NCBI RefSeq assembly: GCF_023856365.1
Contig: NC_064540.1
Location: 11,843,691-11,907,690 of the forward strand
Source: Brienomyrus brachyistius
Taxonomy: Eukaryota > Chordata > Actinopteri > Osteoglossiformes > Mormyridae
Direction: 5' to 3'
DNA length: 64,000 nucleotides
Position 1 is the first letter of the stretch. Each line of letters starts with the position of its first letter. This document shows positions 48,285 to 57,800 of the stretch, piece after piece. The notes under the pieces were generated by a model. The model was not told where the DNA came from. It saw only the letters and a program-made list of their open reading frames with translations, and ran no database searches. A program made the translations under genes and the position numbers.

Positions 48285-48480
48285 AGATCGTCCATCCATC
48301 ATCCACAGCCCCTTTTTAATACAGTCTGTCCCTGGGGTCTGTCCCTTGAGGCACAGGGTTCACTCGGGATGAGACGCCAGTCCGTCACAGGGCACATACT
48401 CACACACCATGGGCAATTTAAAGAAGCTAAATCAGATGTGTTCAGAATGGGGGGAGGAGACTGGAGAAGCCAAGGACTGC
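48285..48480 (-). mobile_element. Family A fragment upstream of PNP
   Basis: Reversed blocks: catccatcatccacagcccc, gagacgccagtccgtcacag, ggcacatactcacacaccat and gggcaatttaaagaagct. It ends about 400 bp before the PNP start codon. Confidence 0.7.
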
Positions 48481-48884
48481 AACAGTGGAATCAAGCGCAC
48501 ATTCCTGGATTTCTCAGGCCACTGTGTCACTGGGGCCAGCAGGCCGAGACAAATATCTCAAAGAACGTAACAGTTTGCATGACACTGGAACTACAAGCAT
48601 AACCTAATACAATGTCACAGAGCACTGTTGATCTAAACTGTGTCTGGATGTTAATTATGGCTCAATAAACATAATGGGAATGTTCCGGAGACCCCTAATT
48701 TATTTATATTTTTTAAATTTTAAATTTGTTAATACCATACTGAGAGCAATGTGACAGAAGTTGATTAATTCACTTCCTTTATTATTAGGCTAATTTGTGT
48801 AATCTGTCACGCTACCTGTTTGAGAAGCGTTTTCTGCACGATGTGCTGATTTGCGTTGTTTTGCAATGAGCTCCGTGAGCATAT

Positions 48885-49062
48885 ATGCCACCTCGCAGCT
48901 ATGACAACTATAAGAATGCAGCTGACTGGCTGCAGTCGCGGACAAAACACCGTCCCAAAGTGGCCATTGTATGCGGCTCAGGACTGGGACACTTAGCGAA
49001 CGCGCTGGAGAGCCAGGACGCCTTCCCCTACTCGGACATCCCCGGCTTCCTGGAATGTACAG
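48885..49062 (+). CDS. pnp: PNP coding exon 1 (N-terminus, phosphate loop)
   Basis: It starts [16 protein letters not shown] and carries the phosphate-binding GSGLG loop. It ends at ACA G with the donor GTAAAG at 49063 (phase 1). In mammals the start codon lies on a separate short exon and the next exon begins near the YEDYKN segment. Here the ATG at 48885 is open and in frame and gives a protein of normal length. The cag at 48895-48897 could instead be an acceptor. An upstream out-of-frame ATG at 48866 reads MSS and then meets GTGAGC, which is donor-like. Confidence 0.88.
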
Positions 49063-52000
49063 GTAAAGTCGTTATTCTGCAATGAAGCTGGTGCAGCACT
49101 TGAGAAGTACATGAAACACAAAGCCTGTGACACTGCTGCCTTCAGGGGAGACAGAATCGAGTTCTCAGGGTGCTGCACTGTAACATGGCATCTGTGCCCC
49201 GTATCTGTACTGCATACTGTATGTTACTTCATATACCTGTATATGGATGGTATGGCAATAAAGCCAACTTGACTCTATGTGCTGTAGGTCATCATAGGTC
49301 ACTTCATTATAAGTATTCCAGCATAAGTAGCAATAGTCATCTGTTATTCATGCCCACTGGGAAATTGCATATTCAATCTTGCTCTCCATGAGCCACAAAG
49401 ACATACAGGTGAGAGCAGGTTTTTGGGTCAGAGAGCAGGGTCAGCCAGCACCCATGAAGCAACTGGGCGGCCAGCATTGGCATCACTCCACCAGTGACCC
49501 TCCATCCCACTCCACCCCATCAATATTGATATAGTACTGATAGAGGCTGTCTTTGGTAAAGACCGGATGGTGACTCTGCATTATATGTGTTTGTCTCTGT
49601 GGCTTGGCAGCACCAGGCCATGCCGGACAGCTGGTGTTCGGGGTCCTCAGAGGGAAGTCCTGCGTGTGCATGCAGGGTCGCTTCCACATGTTTGAGGGAC
49701 ATTCCCTCTACAAGGTGAGACACGAGCCCATTGAATCCCCCGACGTGTCGTATGCAGGCAGCCTCACTTAAACGGGTCGTGTCACCTCTTGCAGTTTTAA
49801 TCTGTAGTATCAGCGATGAGTTTCAAAAGTCACATTCAGGGATGTTTGTGTACGTTATATATTGCAGTTGAAGTGGAGGAAATTACCTACAAAAAAACAA
49901 CAGAGTACAGAAAAGTTTGAAGCGCATCCAAAAAAGTGTTATCTAAGGATACAGGCCATTGAGGAACAGAGTATTTATCAAGTACCAGTACAGAAACCTA
50001 TATGCACTTAGATTACAGGTATATACACACACGTATATTTTACAGTCCTAGTAGTAGATGTTTGCAAAACATTGAGTATAAACCTGATCTCAGAGATTTC
50101 ATTGGCAGAAGCTCTCAGTTATATGTTTCATGAGGGACAACAGGGAGCTTAAGCAAACGTCCACAATCCCACTGCTGAATGCAAGTGCTGCAGGGGTAAA
50201 GCTCAGGAGATTTCATGTGTGTGCTGAGCAGATCACCTGGCCTGTGCTGAGGACAAGTTGGCGTGTAGACATGTAAACCGCTAAGTTCAGCTTAGTTCAG
50301 GGTTACTTGTCAAGTTGACTGAACTTAAAAGTAACTCATGACCGCAATGGAGTAATGATCCATCCCTCCTTCTGCTGACCACTGACCCTGGTCATGTAAC
50401 TTGAGCTGCCTGGCATAGCCTCCAGCCCCCATACCATGTAACAAATAAAAAAAAAAATCTAAAAATTATGTGAACCGATGTGCCCCTTTTCATTGACAGG
50501 ATGTCAGTACAAGCCACTCCTGTTCTGTTGTATAAATCAGCAGGCCCTCTGCCCTCCTCTTACCAGCTCACATCAGGCACATTCTTCCACATCATGCAGG
50601 TCACCTTCCCTGTGCGGGTCTTCAAGCTGCTGGGGGTGGAGACCCTGATTGTCACTAACGCTGCAGGATCCCTGGCCAGCAGCTACAAGACCGGGGACAT
50701 CATGATCATCCGCGACCATATTAACATTCCAGGCCTCGGCGGGTTTAATCCCCTGAACGGACCCAATGACGAAAGGTCAACTGTCTCTGTGTATCACGGG
50801 GTGGTGTTTGGCTGGCTCTATTAGGAATCGGAAGGTTGTGGGTTCTAATCTTGTGGCTGACAGGGTGATGTCACCATTGAGCCCTTGAGCAACGTCATTA
50901 ACCATAAATTGCTCCAGAGACACTGTGCATCACTTCGGACAAAAGCATCGGATGAATGACTGTAATGTTTTTCAGTTGTGTGACTGTGCTGGCTGTGAAT
51001 AGTGGGTTACTTTCATACCATGGTGCCACCAATATGTAACATCTGCTGATTCTTAGGAAGGACCATTTACTAACCTGCCACTGACTCTCTCCCCCGCACA
51101 TCAGGTTCGGCCCCCGTTTCCCCGTCGTGGGTGCTGCTTATGATAAGGGCCTGCGTCGTCTGGCCTGGGACTTAGGCAAGAAGCTGGCCATATCGGACCA
51201 TCTGCAGGAAGGGGTCTACTGTATGGTAGGGGGACCCAACTTTGAGACCATTGCTGAAGCCCGCCTGCTGCAACGACTGGGGGTGGATGCTGTGGGTAAG
51301 CAGCTTTTTTCCAGAGTGATGTACATTTTGAGAGAGCAGGATCAGCTGGTCACTGGAGCAGTTGGGGGTTAAGGGCCTTGCTTGGCTATCGACGTAAGAT
51401 AAGAAGATTTGACACACACAGTGGTGCCTGTGGTTCACGAACACAATCTGTTCCAGGAAAGTGCTTGTGAACCTATTTGTTCGCGAAACAAAGCAATTTT
51501 TCCCATAAGAAAGCACTGAAATTCGATTAATTCGTTCACAAGCCTACCAAATAATAATTTTTGTTAATTGATTTTCTGATTTTTTTAGTAAAAACTTTAA
51601 AGAAAAACACAATATAGTGTGTCGACGGCAGGACCGAGGCATCACGGGAGCTGAGAAAGATTCGCTTGCTGGGGAAACACGCTCTTTATTAACAGTCCTT
51701 AACCCTTGAATTGTTGTTAATGTTAATGGTTGCGTTTGCCTACTCTCACGCGTGTGTTTGCCCGTGTCTTGTGTGTACCCAGTCCGATACTCACGTGTAT
51801 TTAGCGTGTGTAAATCTTCCACTGTGTGTGCATCTTGTAGCTCGGCGTCTTACAACGTTGTGTTTCCTGTCTGTGTGTTTGGGTTCGGTGCTCATTGGGT
51901 GCCTGTTGAGGTCCTCCCACGTATAAATGCACATGAGGCCTGCTGGGACATGCGCCCCCCCGGTGTTACACTACTATAAAACACACACAAACACAGCTCT

Positions 52001-52474
52001 GGAGAATATTAAGAGACCACAGCAAAATTTCTTCGTTTCACTGATTTCTCAGTTTATGGACATGCTTCTATGTAAAACATACATTTTTGAGCAAACCGCA
52101 ACCTGATTCTTCTCTGATTCTCATTAATGAAGGACTCCTTCCTGGTTTTATGTGACTTCAGTCCTGCTTCTAGGAGCCTGATATGAACTGTCCTAACGGT
52201 GCACTTCACACCTGTACTTGATGTTCCCCATTCCTTTTGACAGCCCTATTGGATTGCTTTTTCCCTCTTCCTGGCTAGTTTTTGGCAGTGTCCCCTGCTT
52301 CATCTTGTTCTTGTGTACTGCTGTGTAAGAAATTTTAAGCCTGTAAGCAACCTGTCACTCAGTGTAGCCTTATGCCAGCAGAACCAGAATTAAACCTGAT
52401 TTTAACAATGCAGTTTCTTAAAAAATATGAAGTGGTCTCTTAATTTTTTCCAGAGCTGTAAAGAAAAAAAAAAA

Positions 52475-52572
<98 letters not shown>

Positions 52573-53272
52573 TCTTTGGACATGTTTTCCTGTCTGGTTA
52601 AATAGCTCCACTTTTGTAAACATGGTGTATGCATGTTACCGTATGTATCTGACAGATACGCAAGGTGGTCATCAAACATTTAACCGTAGATGGGAAAACA
52701 TGTCCAAAGACCACATTGTGGGACACAAGGGCTCAAAGTGATAATCATAGGGTTGGTACCAGTTTTTTCAAATTTGTAGAAACGGTCAGAGCATTATATT
52801 GCTTATTTTCTTCATTTCTCAGTTCGAAAATTCTCCATATTTTTGAATCTCTGAAACAGAAGTTACTAAATATTTTGTCCTAAAATCACATTCATTACTT
52901 CTGGGCAAGGTGACTGTTGCCAAAACTACACAGAGGACCTCACCAGACCAAAAATCCGGGATCTAAGAAATGTGCTCACATTCCCACCCTCTTTCCTTTG
53001 GTATATCAGGGCCGTATTATTGCATGTAACATGCTGTAATCACTCCTTTCCTTACTGCAGGCATGAGCACGGTACCAGAAGTGCTGATCGCCAGTCACTG
53101 TGGCATGAAGGTCTTTGGCCTCTCCCTCATCACCAATAAAGTGGCCATGGACTACGAGGACCAGCAGGTAGTTACACAAGAGGAAGTGCTAGCAGTCAGC
53201 AGGAAGAAGTCCCACACTCTGCAGACAATCATCATGGAACTGGTGGCCCAGTTGGGCAACACCACAGCCTAA
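48885..53272 (+). CDS. pnp: Purine nucleoside phosphorylase (PNP), five coding exons
   Basis: The joined exons 48885-49062, 49611-49714, 50600-50775, 51105-51295 and 53061-53272 give 861 nt, or 286 residues (human PNP has 289). PNP is a cytosolic homotrimer that splits inosine, guanosine and their deoxy forms with phosphate into base and (deoxy)ribose 1-phosphate, in purine salvage. Visible family motifs are the phosphate loop GSGLG (31-35), QGRFHMFEG (81-89), TNAAG (113-117), NGPNDERFGPRF (about 147-158), GGPNFE (195-200), GMSTVPE (217-223) and LITNK (239-243). Numbering runs one behind human. Intron positions and phases fit the vertebrate gene. Compared with human PNP, Tyr88 is Phe87 and His257 is Gln256. 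Teleosts carry several PNP paralogues (pnp4/5/6 types), and which one this is cannot be settled here. The start is less certain than the rest: cctcgcag just after the ATG could be a splice acceptor following an unseen first exon. The gene has no coding neighbour within the window. Confidence 0.95.
49063..49610 (+). other. PNP intron 1 of the coding part, with SINE fragment
   Basis: GTAAAG...CAG intron of 548 bp. About 49405-49505 is a reverse family B SINE fragment: gagagcagggtcagccagca, then atcactccaccagtgaccct. The rest is unique-looking. Confidence 0.6.
49611..49714 (+). CDS. pnp: PNP coding exon 2
   Basis: The acceptor is ggcttggcag and the donor gtgaga. The 104 nt plus the carried G give 35 residues, from APGHAGQL to EGHSLYK. 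It carries the QGRFHMFEG motif. His85 matches human His86, which binds phosphate and sugar. Phe87 stands where human PNP has Tyr88. Confidence 0.95.
49715..50599 (+). other. PNP intron 2 of the coding part
   Basis: GTGAGA...CAG intron of 885 bp. No well-defined mobile element was recognised apart from a short A-run near 50448-50457. Confidence 0.6.
50600..50775 (+). CDS. pnp: PNP coding exon 3
   Basis: The exon begins [16 protein letters not shown] after the acceptor catcatgcag and ends in NGPNDE plus AG, the first two bases of an Arg codon completed by the next exon. It contains TNAAG, matching human Asn115 and Ala116 at the base and phosphate site, and the [11 protein letters not shown] strand. 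The donor reads GTCAAC, which has GT but lacks the usual purine-rich +3 to +6 bases. Confidence 0.94.
50800..50970 (+). mobile_element. Family B (V-SINE-like) SINE inside PNP intron 3
   Basis: A tRNA-like head with a B-box-like gttgtgggttctaatc is followed by the core cccttgagcaacgtcattaa and the 3' end cttcggacaaaagcatcgga. It takes up about half of the 329-bp intron and begins only about 25 bp past the weak donor. Confidence 0.7.
51105..51295 (+). CDS. pnp: PNP coding exon 4
   Basis: The acceptor is cccgcacatcag and the donor GTAAGC. The first base completes the Arg codon from the previous exon, then FGPRFPVV follows. Phe158 matches human Phe159, which is contributed across the trimer interface. 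GGPNFE supplies Phe199 and Glu200, matching human Phe200 and the purine-binding Glu201. The stretch [15 protein letters not shown] aligns with the variable helix of vertebrate PNPs. Confidence 0.95.
51335..51405 (-). mobile_element. Family B SINE fragment in PNP intron 4
   Basis: The stretch gttaagggccttgcttgg is the reverse of the family B core, preceded by the reversed ctggtcactggagcag segment. Only a fragment remains. Confidence 0.5.
51418..51600. mobile_element. Truncated mariner/Tigger-like fragment
   Basis: It begins cagtggtgcctgtggttcac and continues with gaacacaatctgttcc. This resembles TIR-proximal sequence of mariner/Tigger-type non-autonomous elements. No matching right terminus was found, and a solo-LTR-like element follows directly at 51620, so it seems truncated. 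Confidence 0.4.
51620..51970 (-). mobile_element. Solo-LTR-like element in PNP intron 4
   Basis: Read on the minus strand it starts TGTAACACCG and ends GCCGTCGACA, the TG...CA termini of LTRs. It contains a TATA-like gcatttatacg and then AATAAAG in promoter to poly(A) order over about 350 bp. No internal retroelement genes are adjacent. No clean target-site duplication was found, so the boundaries are approximate. Confidence 0.5.
51994..52458. mobile_element. Non-autonomous Tc1/mariner-type element, 465 bp
   Basis: The terminal inverted repeats are cagctctggagaatattaag on the left and cttaattttttccagagctg on the right, about 27 bp each, with agagaccac/gtggtctct inside. The right flank is TA; the left is CA, a decayed TA. 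No transposase reading frame remains. Confidence 0.65.
52466..52571 (+). repeat. Compound microsatellite (A)n(AT)n(GT)n
   Basis: An A-run is followed by roughly 70 bp of AT repeats and then 26 bp of GT repeats, directly after the 465-bp DNA element and before a palindromic element, all in the last PNP intron. Confidence 0.95.
52572..52722. mobile_element. Palindromic MITE-like hairpin in PNP intron 4
   Basis: The left arm ctttggacatgttttcc pairs with the right arm ggaaaacatgtccaaag, with further complementary ggttaaat/atttaacc inside. Total length is about 150 bp with no coding capacity. Confidence 0.6.
53061..53272 (+). CDS. pnp: PNP terminal coding exon
   Basis: A strong acceptor (cctttccttactgcag) precedes GC ATG AGC, which completes the Gly of [13 protein letters not shown] holds Asn242 (human Asn243, purine-binding). 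At the place of human His257 the protein reads Gln256 (VVTQEEV). The stop TAA is at 53270-53272. The C-terminus is a few residues shorter than the human one. Confidence 0.95.
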
Positions 53273-54115
53273 TGGAATGAAATGCAGTCAAATGAAGCTT
53301 CATTTGCCATCTGTAGGAGTATGAGAACTGGTACACTGGAGTGTGTTTTGTCGCATATCCCATCATGCTCCCCTTTTTTAATGACATACACACACTTATA
53401 GAGGTGAGAGTGAAGCCTGGGGTCTGCCCACTGGGTCAGCCATCCATCCAGTGCCCCGGAGCAGTTTTCAGGCCTCAGTAAAGGCCTAGTTCAAGGGCCC
53501 AGTGGCCATATAGTCTGCGGAGCACTGCACAGCTGAGCTGAAAAATCAGCTGATTAATGTTGTATTTTAATGATATGCTTCTTAACTTTGGCCTTTCGTC
53601 TAAATGAATTACTGAGTTTTGATTTTATTTCCTTAAATATCTTTTTTTTTCTGAGGTTTACTTTATGTTGAAAGGTTAGTTGAAAAAGAAAGTAGAGCTT
53701 GTGTCACCATCTGATATAATTCTGTAATCAGAGTCCAGTGGTCTTGCGTGGTTTTGTCTTTGTGTGCCTGTACGGATGCTAAAATTACTTTAATCTTTAA
53801 AATCTTTCATTTTCATACCATGCCCCTCCCAAAACTTAAGTCAGTCCCTTTTAATTCCTCATAATGTTCCTGGGAACAAGTGCCTGTAACTACTCAAGAT
53901 TTTGCATCATTGTACTGTTTAAACTAGGTCACTTTCTCAAAACGTCTACTGTAAGAGGAAGACTAGGGCATTGCTTTGTATTAACAACATTTTACAATAA
54001 GACAAATCGATGTATGTTACATTACCGTTACAGAAAAAATTATTAGAAAGAAATATTAAAATTTATTGTTTAAACGTGTACTTCACACTTAAATAAAACT
54101 TTGTGAAATTTGTAT
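53273..54115 (+). other. PNP 3' UTR
   Basis: Sequence between the PNP stop and the AATAAA. About 53395-53530 contains an old reverse-oriented family B SINE remnant (aaggcctagttcaagggccc), so part of the UTR is probably exonised repeat. The remainder is AT-rich with no other feature seen. Confidence 0.5.
54092..54097 (+). terminator. Poly(A) signal AATAAA, likely for PNP
   Basis: A canonical AATAAA sits in cttaaataaaactttgtg, about 820 bp past the PNP stop and just before a transposon at 54133. It is the most convincing poly(A) signal in this stretch; a cleavage site about 15-25 bp further on is inferred. Confidence 0.5.
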
Positions 54116-54132
54116 TTTCATTCGCATGAGTA

Positions 54133-54629
54133 CAGACACTCCTCACTTAATGACCGATTTCCATTCCTACGACTAGGTCGTTAAGCAAATTGGTCGATAA
54201 GCGAGGAGCCACCCCTTACCAAACATGCTGTACTGGTAGTGGGTTTGTGTCAACCATCTTTAGATATTGTTTGCACCATTTATATCAATTTGTATATTTA
54301 TAAATGTTTATACAGTAGTGAACTATATACTGTAATAAACAGAATAGAGGAAATCAGATGCTATATACATTGCACAATAAAGTACGAATTATAGACGAAA
54401 TATGTAGTCTTGGAGATTGTGAACGCTAGTGTAGTGAATACTGAGTGACTGCAGGAACGAGACTGAGACTGAGAAAGGTGATGCAAGACGAGATGCTTGG
54501 TGCTGTGATGACATGCTCCCATTTCCACGACCAAAGTTCTCATACATTGTACAATACCGACCGGATGGAGAGCTGATCGTAAGTCCTAGTGGTCGATAAG
54601 CAGGTAGCTCCTTAAATGAGGAGCGTCTG
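54133..54629. mobile_element. Non-autonomous mariner/Tigger-like element, 497 bp
   Basis: Left end cagacactcctcacttaatg and right end cttaaatgaggagcgtctg are inverted repeats. Both sides are flanked by TA (54131-54132 and 54630-54631). Inner sub-repeats tggtcgataagc occur near both ends. No transposase frame. It sits just past the PNP poly(A) signal. Confidence 0.8.
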
Positions 54630-55364
54630 TATAAAGATTAAATCAGCATGAATGAACTCTTTATCGTTCGCTATTTGGGGGAATCTTCAGTAATGTTCCA
54701 CGTGTTAGATATCCCCAAAGCCACACACAGCTTGTTACCGACAGCTTAGAGCCGAAGACAAAGGTCATGGTTCCAGACAGACAAAAACCCCTCAGTACAG
54801 GGAATTAATTAGGCGCAGTACCAGGGTTGGTCATCAGGTGACTACGCTGATCTGTGGTAATTATCTTTGCCTGTCCCTTATTACGAACCCCAGTATAATG
54901 TCACTTACTGTGATCCAAAACCTTTTCCTTATTACTTTTCTATGCAGTATTTTCTAAAAGTCAAGACACACTGTTGCAAAATATCCACTGAAACGAGAAG
55001 GTATACTGTCATTTAGCAATCAGCTCTCTCTGTGTAAAGAATACCAGAGTACTCCCCAAATCAAAGTACTCTACACTTTGCGAGAGATTCTTCTGATTGT
55101 GTGCTGAACTACAGGGCAAAGGTCTGTCACAGGCAGGACAGAACGTTACTGTTAGTCAGTGTGCACTTCTATGACAGGTTTTGGACTTTCTGTCACCATG
55201 CACTGGATAAGCAACAATCCATGTGAACATGGAGTAGGAGCCACACTAACACTATCAGTGGAGGGAAGCAGTCCAACTGGAAGGCGGAAAATTCCACAGT
55301 GGTCCCACATCACCCCCTTTCACTCTTACATAACGGAAAATCCACAAATAAGGTGGCCTGGAAA

Positions 55365-56400
55365 AGCATTCAGTCCCCAACACTTTCCTCACATTAAAGA
55401 GTCTCAAAGTCATGAATTGTGATGTATTAAACTGAAAATGTGTTATTTCCACTGTATGTTGTACACAGAATGCCCACAAAATGAAAAGAAAACAACAAAA
55501 TAATAAATATTTAAAAACCAGTGTGTTATTATTAAGTATTCATCCAATGAGGTCAGTACTTGGCTGAACCACGTCCAGTATCTCTTACAGACAGTAGCCT
55601 TTTTGGATAAGTCTCAATTAGCTTTGCACACTGTGGTGAGGCCATATTTGCCCATTCCTCTTTACAAAACTGCATATGTTGTGTCATGTTAGCTGGGGAA
55701 CAGCCACAAAAAAACAATTTTGAGGTCATAGATTTTCAATGAGGTTAAGGTCCGGGCATTGACTGGGTCACACAAGGACATTTTTTTTTCATTTAATGGC
55801 TGTCCAGTGTTGCTTTCGCTGTGTGTTTTAGAACTTTGTCCTATTGAAGGACAAATCTCCCCAGTTTCAGTTTTTTGGCAGAGGAGCACAGGATTTCATT
55901 CAGTTCTTTTCATTCAGAGATCTTGTTTTTTTTCAGCAAGGGTCTCTTCCATGCCAGTCTTCCATAAAGGCCCCTAGGAGATGGCTGATGCATGAACATC
56001 ACCTTGCATTGCAGCCACAAACTTCTGTAAGTCATACTTGGCCTTATGGTAGCTGCTCTCGTCCGGCACTCAGTTTAGTGGGGTGACCCGGTCTAGGCAG
56101 AATGGTAGTAGTTCCATATATTTTCCTCTCTCGTATGATGGACTGCATTGAGCTCTGTGGAATCTGCAGTGCCTTTGAGATCTTTGTATCCTTCCCTTGA
56201 TACATGCTTCTCTGTAATCATATCCTTGACTTGCTTGGAATGCTCTTGGCCTTCATTTTGAAGCAATTCCTGTAAAAGCCTCAATATTATGACGGGACCT
56301 GGCAGAGGGAGGGTTTTCATCCCTATAGGTTAAAGCTGACCCCGTTGGAATGCATCAGCAAATTCCGTGACATGATCAAAATTTGAGCTTAACGTTACAA
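55365..56400 (-). mobile_element. Decayed Tc1-like transposon (minus strand)
   Basis: Read on the minus strand, the region near 55755-55775 gives the transposase motif PSQCPDLN, preceded by the degraded region around the second catalytic Asp (near 55810-55850). Other stretches (ttggctgaaccacgtccagt, ctttgcacactgtggtgagg, tcttccataaaggcccctag) match the general layout of a very common fish Tc1-type repeat. Numerous stops and deletions are present and no intact frame survives. The ends are approximate, since no clear TIR pair was found. Confidence 0.7.
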
Positions 56401-57005
56401 AGGGTACAGATCCTTTTTTAAGGATCTGATTATAGCATTGCTGATCAATGTTTTGTAGACTTTGGGAAACGATGGATCATTTCATGATTTAAAAGCACGT
56501 CACTCACAAATGTTTTATTCTGCATACCACCTCGAAAAGTAAAGTATTGTAGCCCCAATATGACATCAGCACATCGCCATGACAATGAGTATGACATAAG
56601 CATGGCGTCAGTATCAGTGAATTCCTGATTTTTTTTTGTCTTTTGATTTGTCATAGTGCTCAAAGCTTTGGGTATCAGAATGGAAAACTAAGGGAATTCA
56701 TTTCACATTCAGAAACTAAAATAAAATGTGATAAATGTGCTCAAGGCTAAATATTTTTTTTCAAGCAAAATGAAGCACAGTCAGATTAATATTTTTAAAA
56801 TATATCTGAAGAGTTCAAATGCAAAAGCGGACAAGTCCATTTTTGTGGAATTGAGAAAAATAACTTTTTGTGTGGTGGAAAACCAATGTCAAACCAACGT
56901 TTTGTTAACTAAGGTATTCTGAATTAATGTATTAATAATAAATGACATGTTAATTTGAATGAAAGCATACTTTTATTGAAATAAAATATTATTGATTGCA
57001 TTTTA

Positions 57006-57345
57006 GGGGCGGCATGGTGGTGCAGTGGTTAGCAGTTTGCCTCACACCTCTGGGACCCGAGTTCAAGTCTCCGCTTGGGTCACATGTGTGTGGAGTTTGC
57101 ATGTTCTCCCCATGTCGTCATGGTGTACTCTGGTTTCCCTCCACAGTCTAAAAACATGCTGAGGATAATTGGAGTTGCTAAATTGTGTGTGAGTGAATGG
57201 TGTGTGAGTGTGCCCTGCGATGAGCTGCCCCCCCCCAGCCTGGGTTGTTCCCAGCCTCATGCCCATTGTTTCCGGGATAGGCTTCAGACCCCCCGCGACC
57301 CAGTAGGATGAGCAGTTTGGAGGATGGATGGATGGATGTATGGAT
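57006..57345 (+). mobile_element. Family A tRNA-headed SINE-like repeat, near full length
   Basis: The head ggcggcatggtggtgcagtg, with a B-box-like gagttcaagtctc, is followed by gtttgcatgttctccccatg, ccacagtctaaaaacatgct, a short GTGTGTGAATG stretch, gtgccctgcgatgagctg, ccgggataggcttcagacc, and a tail of GGAT repeats. It serves as the reference copy for the other family A entries. Confidence 0.85.
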
Positions 57346-57719
57346 GATTGTGTTTTACCACAAGTCCAGAAAAAGATTTTTTAACAAAAGCAGACTCCAA
57401 ACTTTTTATACAACTTCAGATTTGCACTGAAATGTCAAGTATTATGTATTATGAATACAAAATAACAACATGTGAGCGTATCTAAGGTCTTCATCCGTTA
57501 AAGATCCGGTGAGGCATTGATCACGAGCATTGTGTGTACAAGCTACAGTAGGCCTTTTTTCGGAACCGTCATGACGGGCTTTCTTTGCCTTTTCCCATAC
57601 AGTGTTAGCTCTATCTATCTCTAGGTGATACAACTACCTGTTCGTCTAATTCATCAAAAGTTTCCATCTTTCTCATCAGTTTAATACGAAACGGGATCAG
57701 TTTTGCCAGAATTTTTCAC

Positions 57720-57800
57720 TCGAAGGGAGAAACCATGGGCGCAGCCATGTTGCGATGACGTCATCGCTAGCTGGCTTGTGATTGGCTGAAATTGAGTTGG
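57720..57800. promoter_or_regulatory. Promoter-like block with full CRE palindrome
   Basis: A perfect 16-bp palindrome gcgatgacgtcatcgc contains the consensus CRE TGACGTCA (about 57756-57763). On the minus strand an inverted CCAAT box (gattggctg on +) lies about 20 bp upstream, and about 10 bp downstream is caacatggctgcgccc, which resembles the YY1/start-codon context of housekeeping promoters. The minus-strand frame from that ATG closes after ten codons. A second minus-strand ATG reads METFDELDEQ and meets a GTAGTT donor-like site. No further exons were recognised. Confidence 0.35.

Noticed and set aside
51620..51970. A full endogenous retrovirus
   Set aside because: Only an LTR-like unit is present. 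No primer-binding site region, gag or pol sequence lies on either side.
55159..56086. Open frames of 72-87 codons on the + strand
   Set aside because: They overlap the decayed minus-strand Tc1 copy and its flank; they are antisense chance frames.
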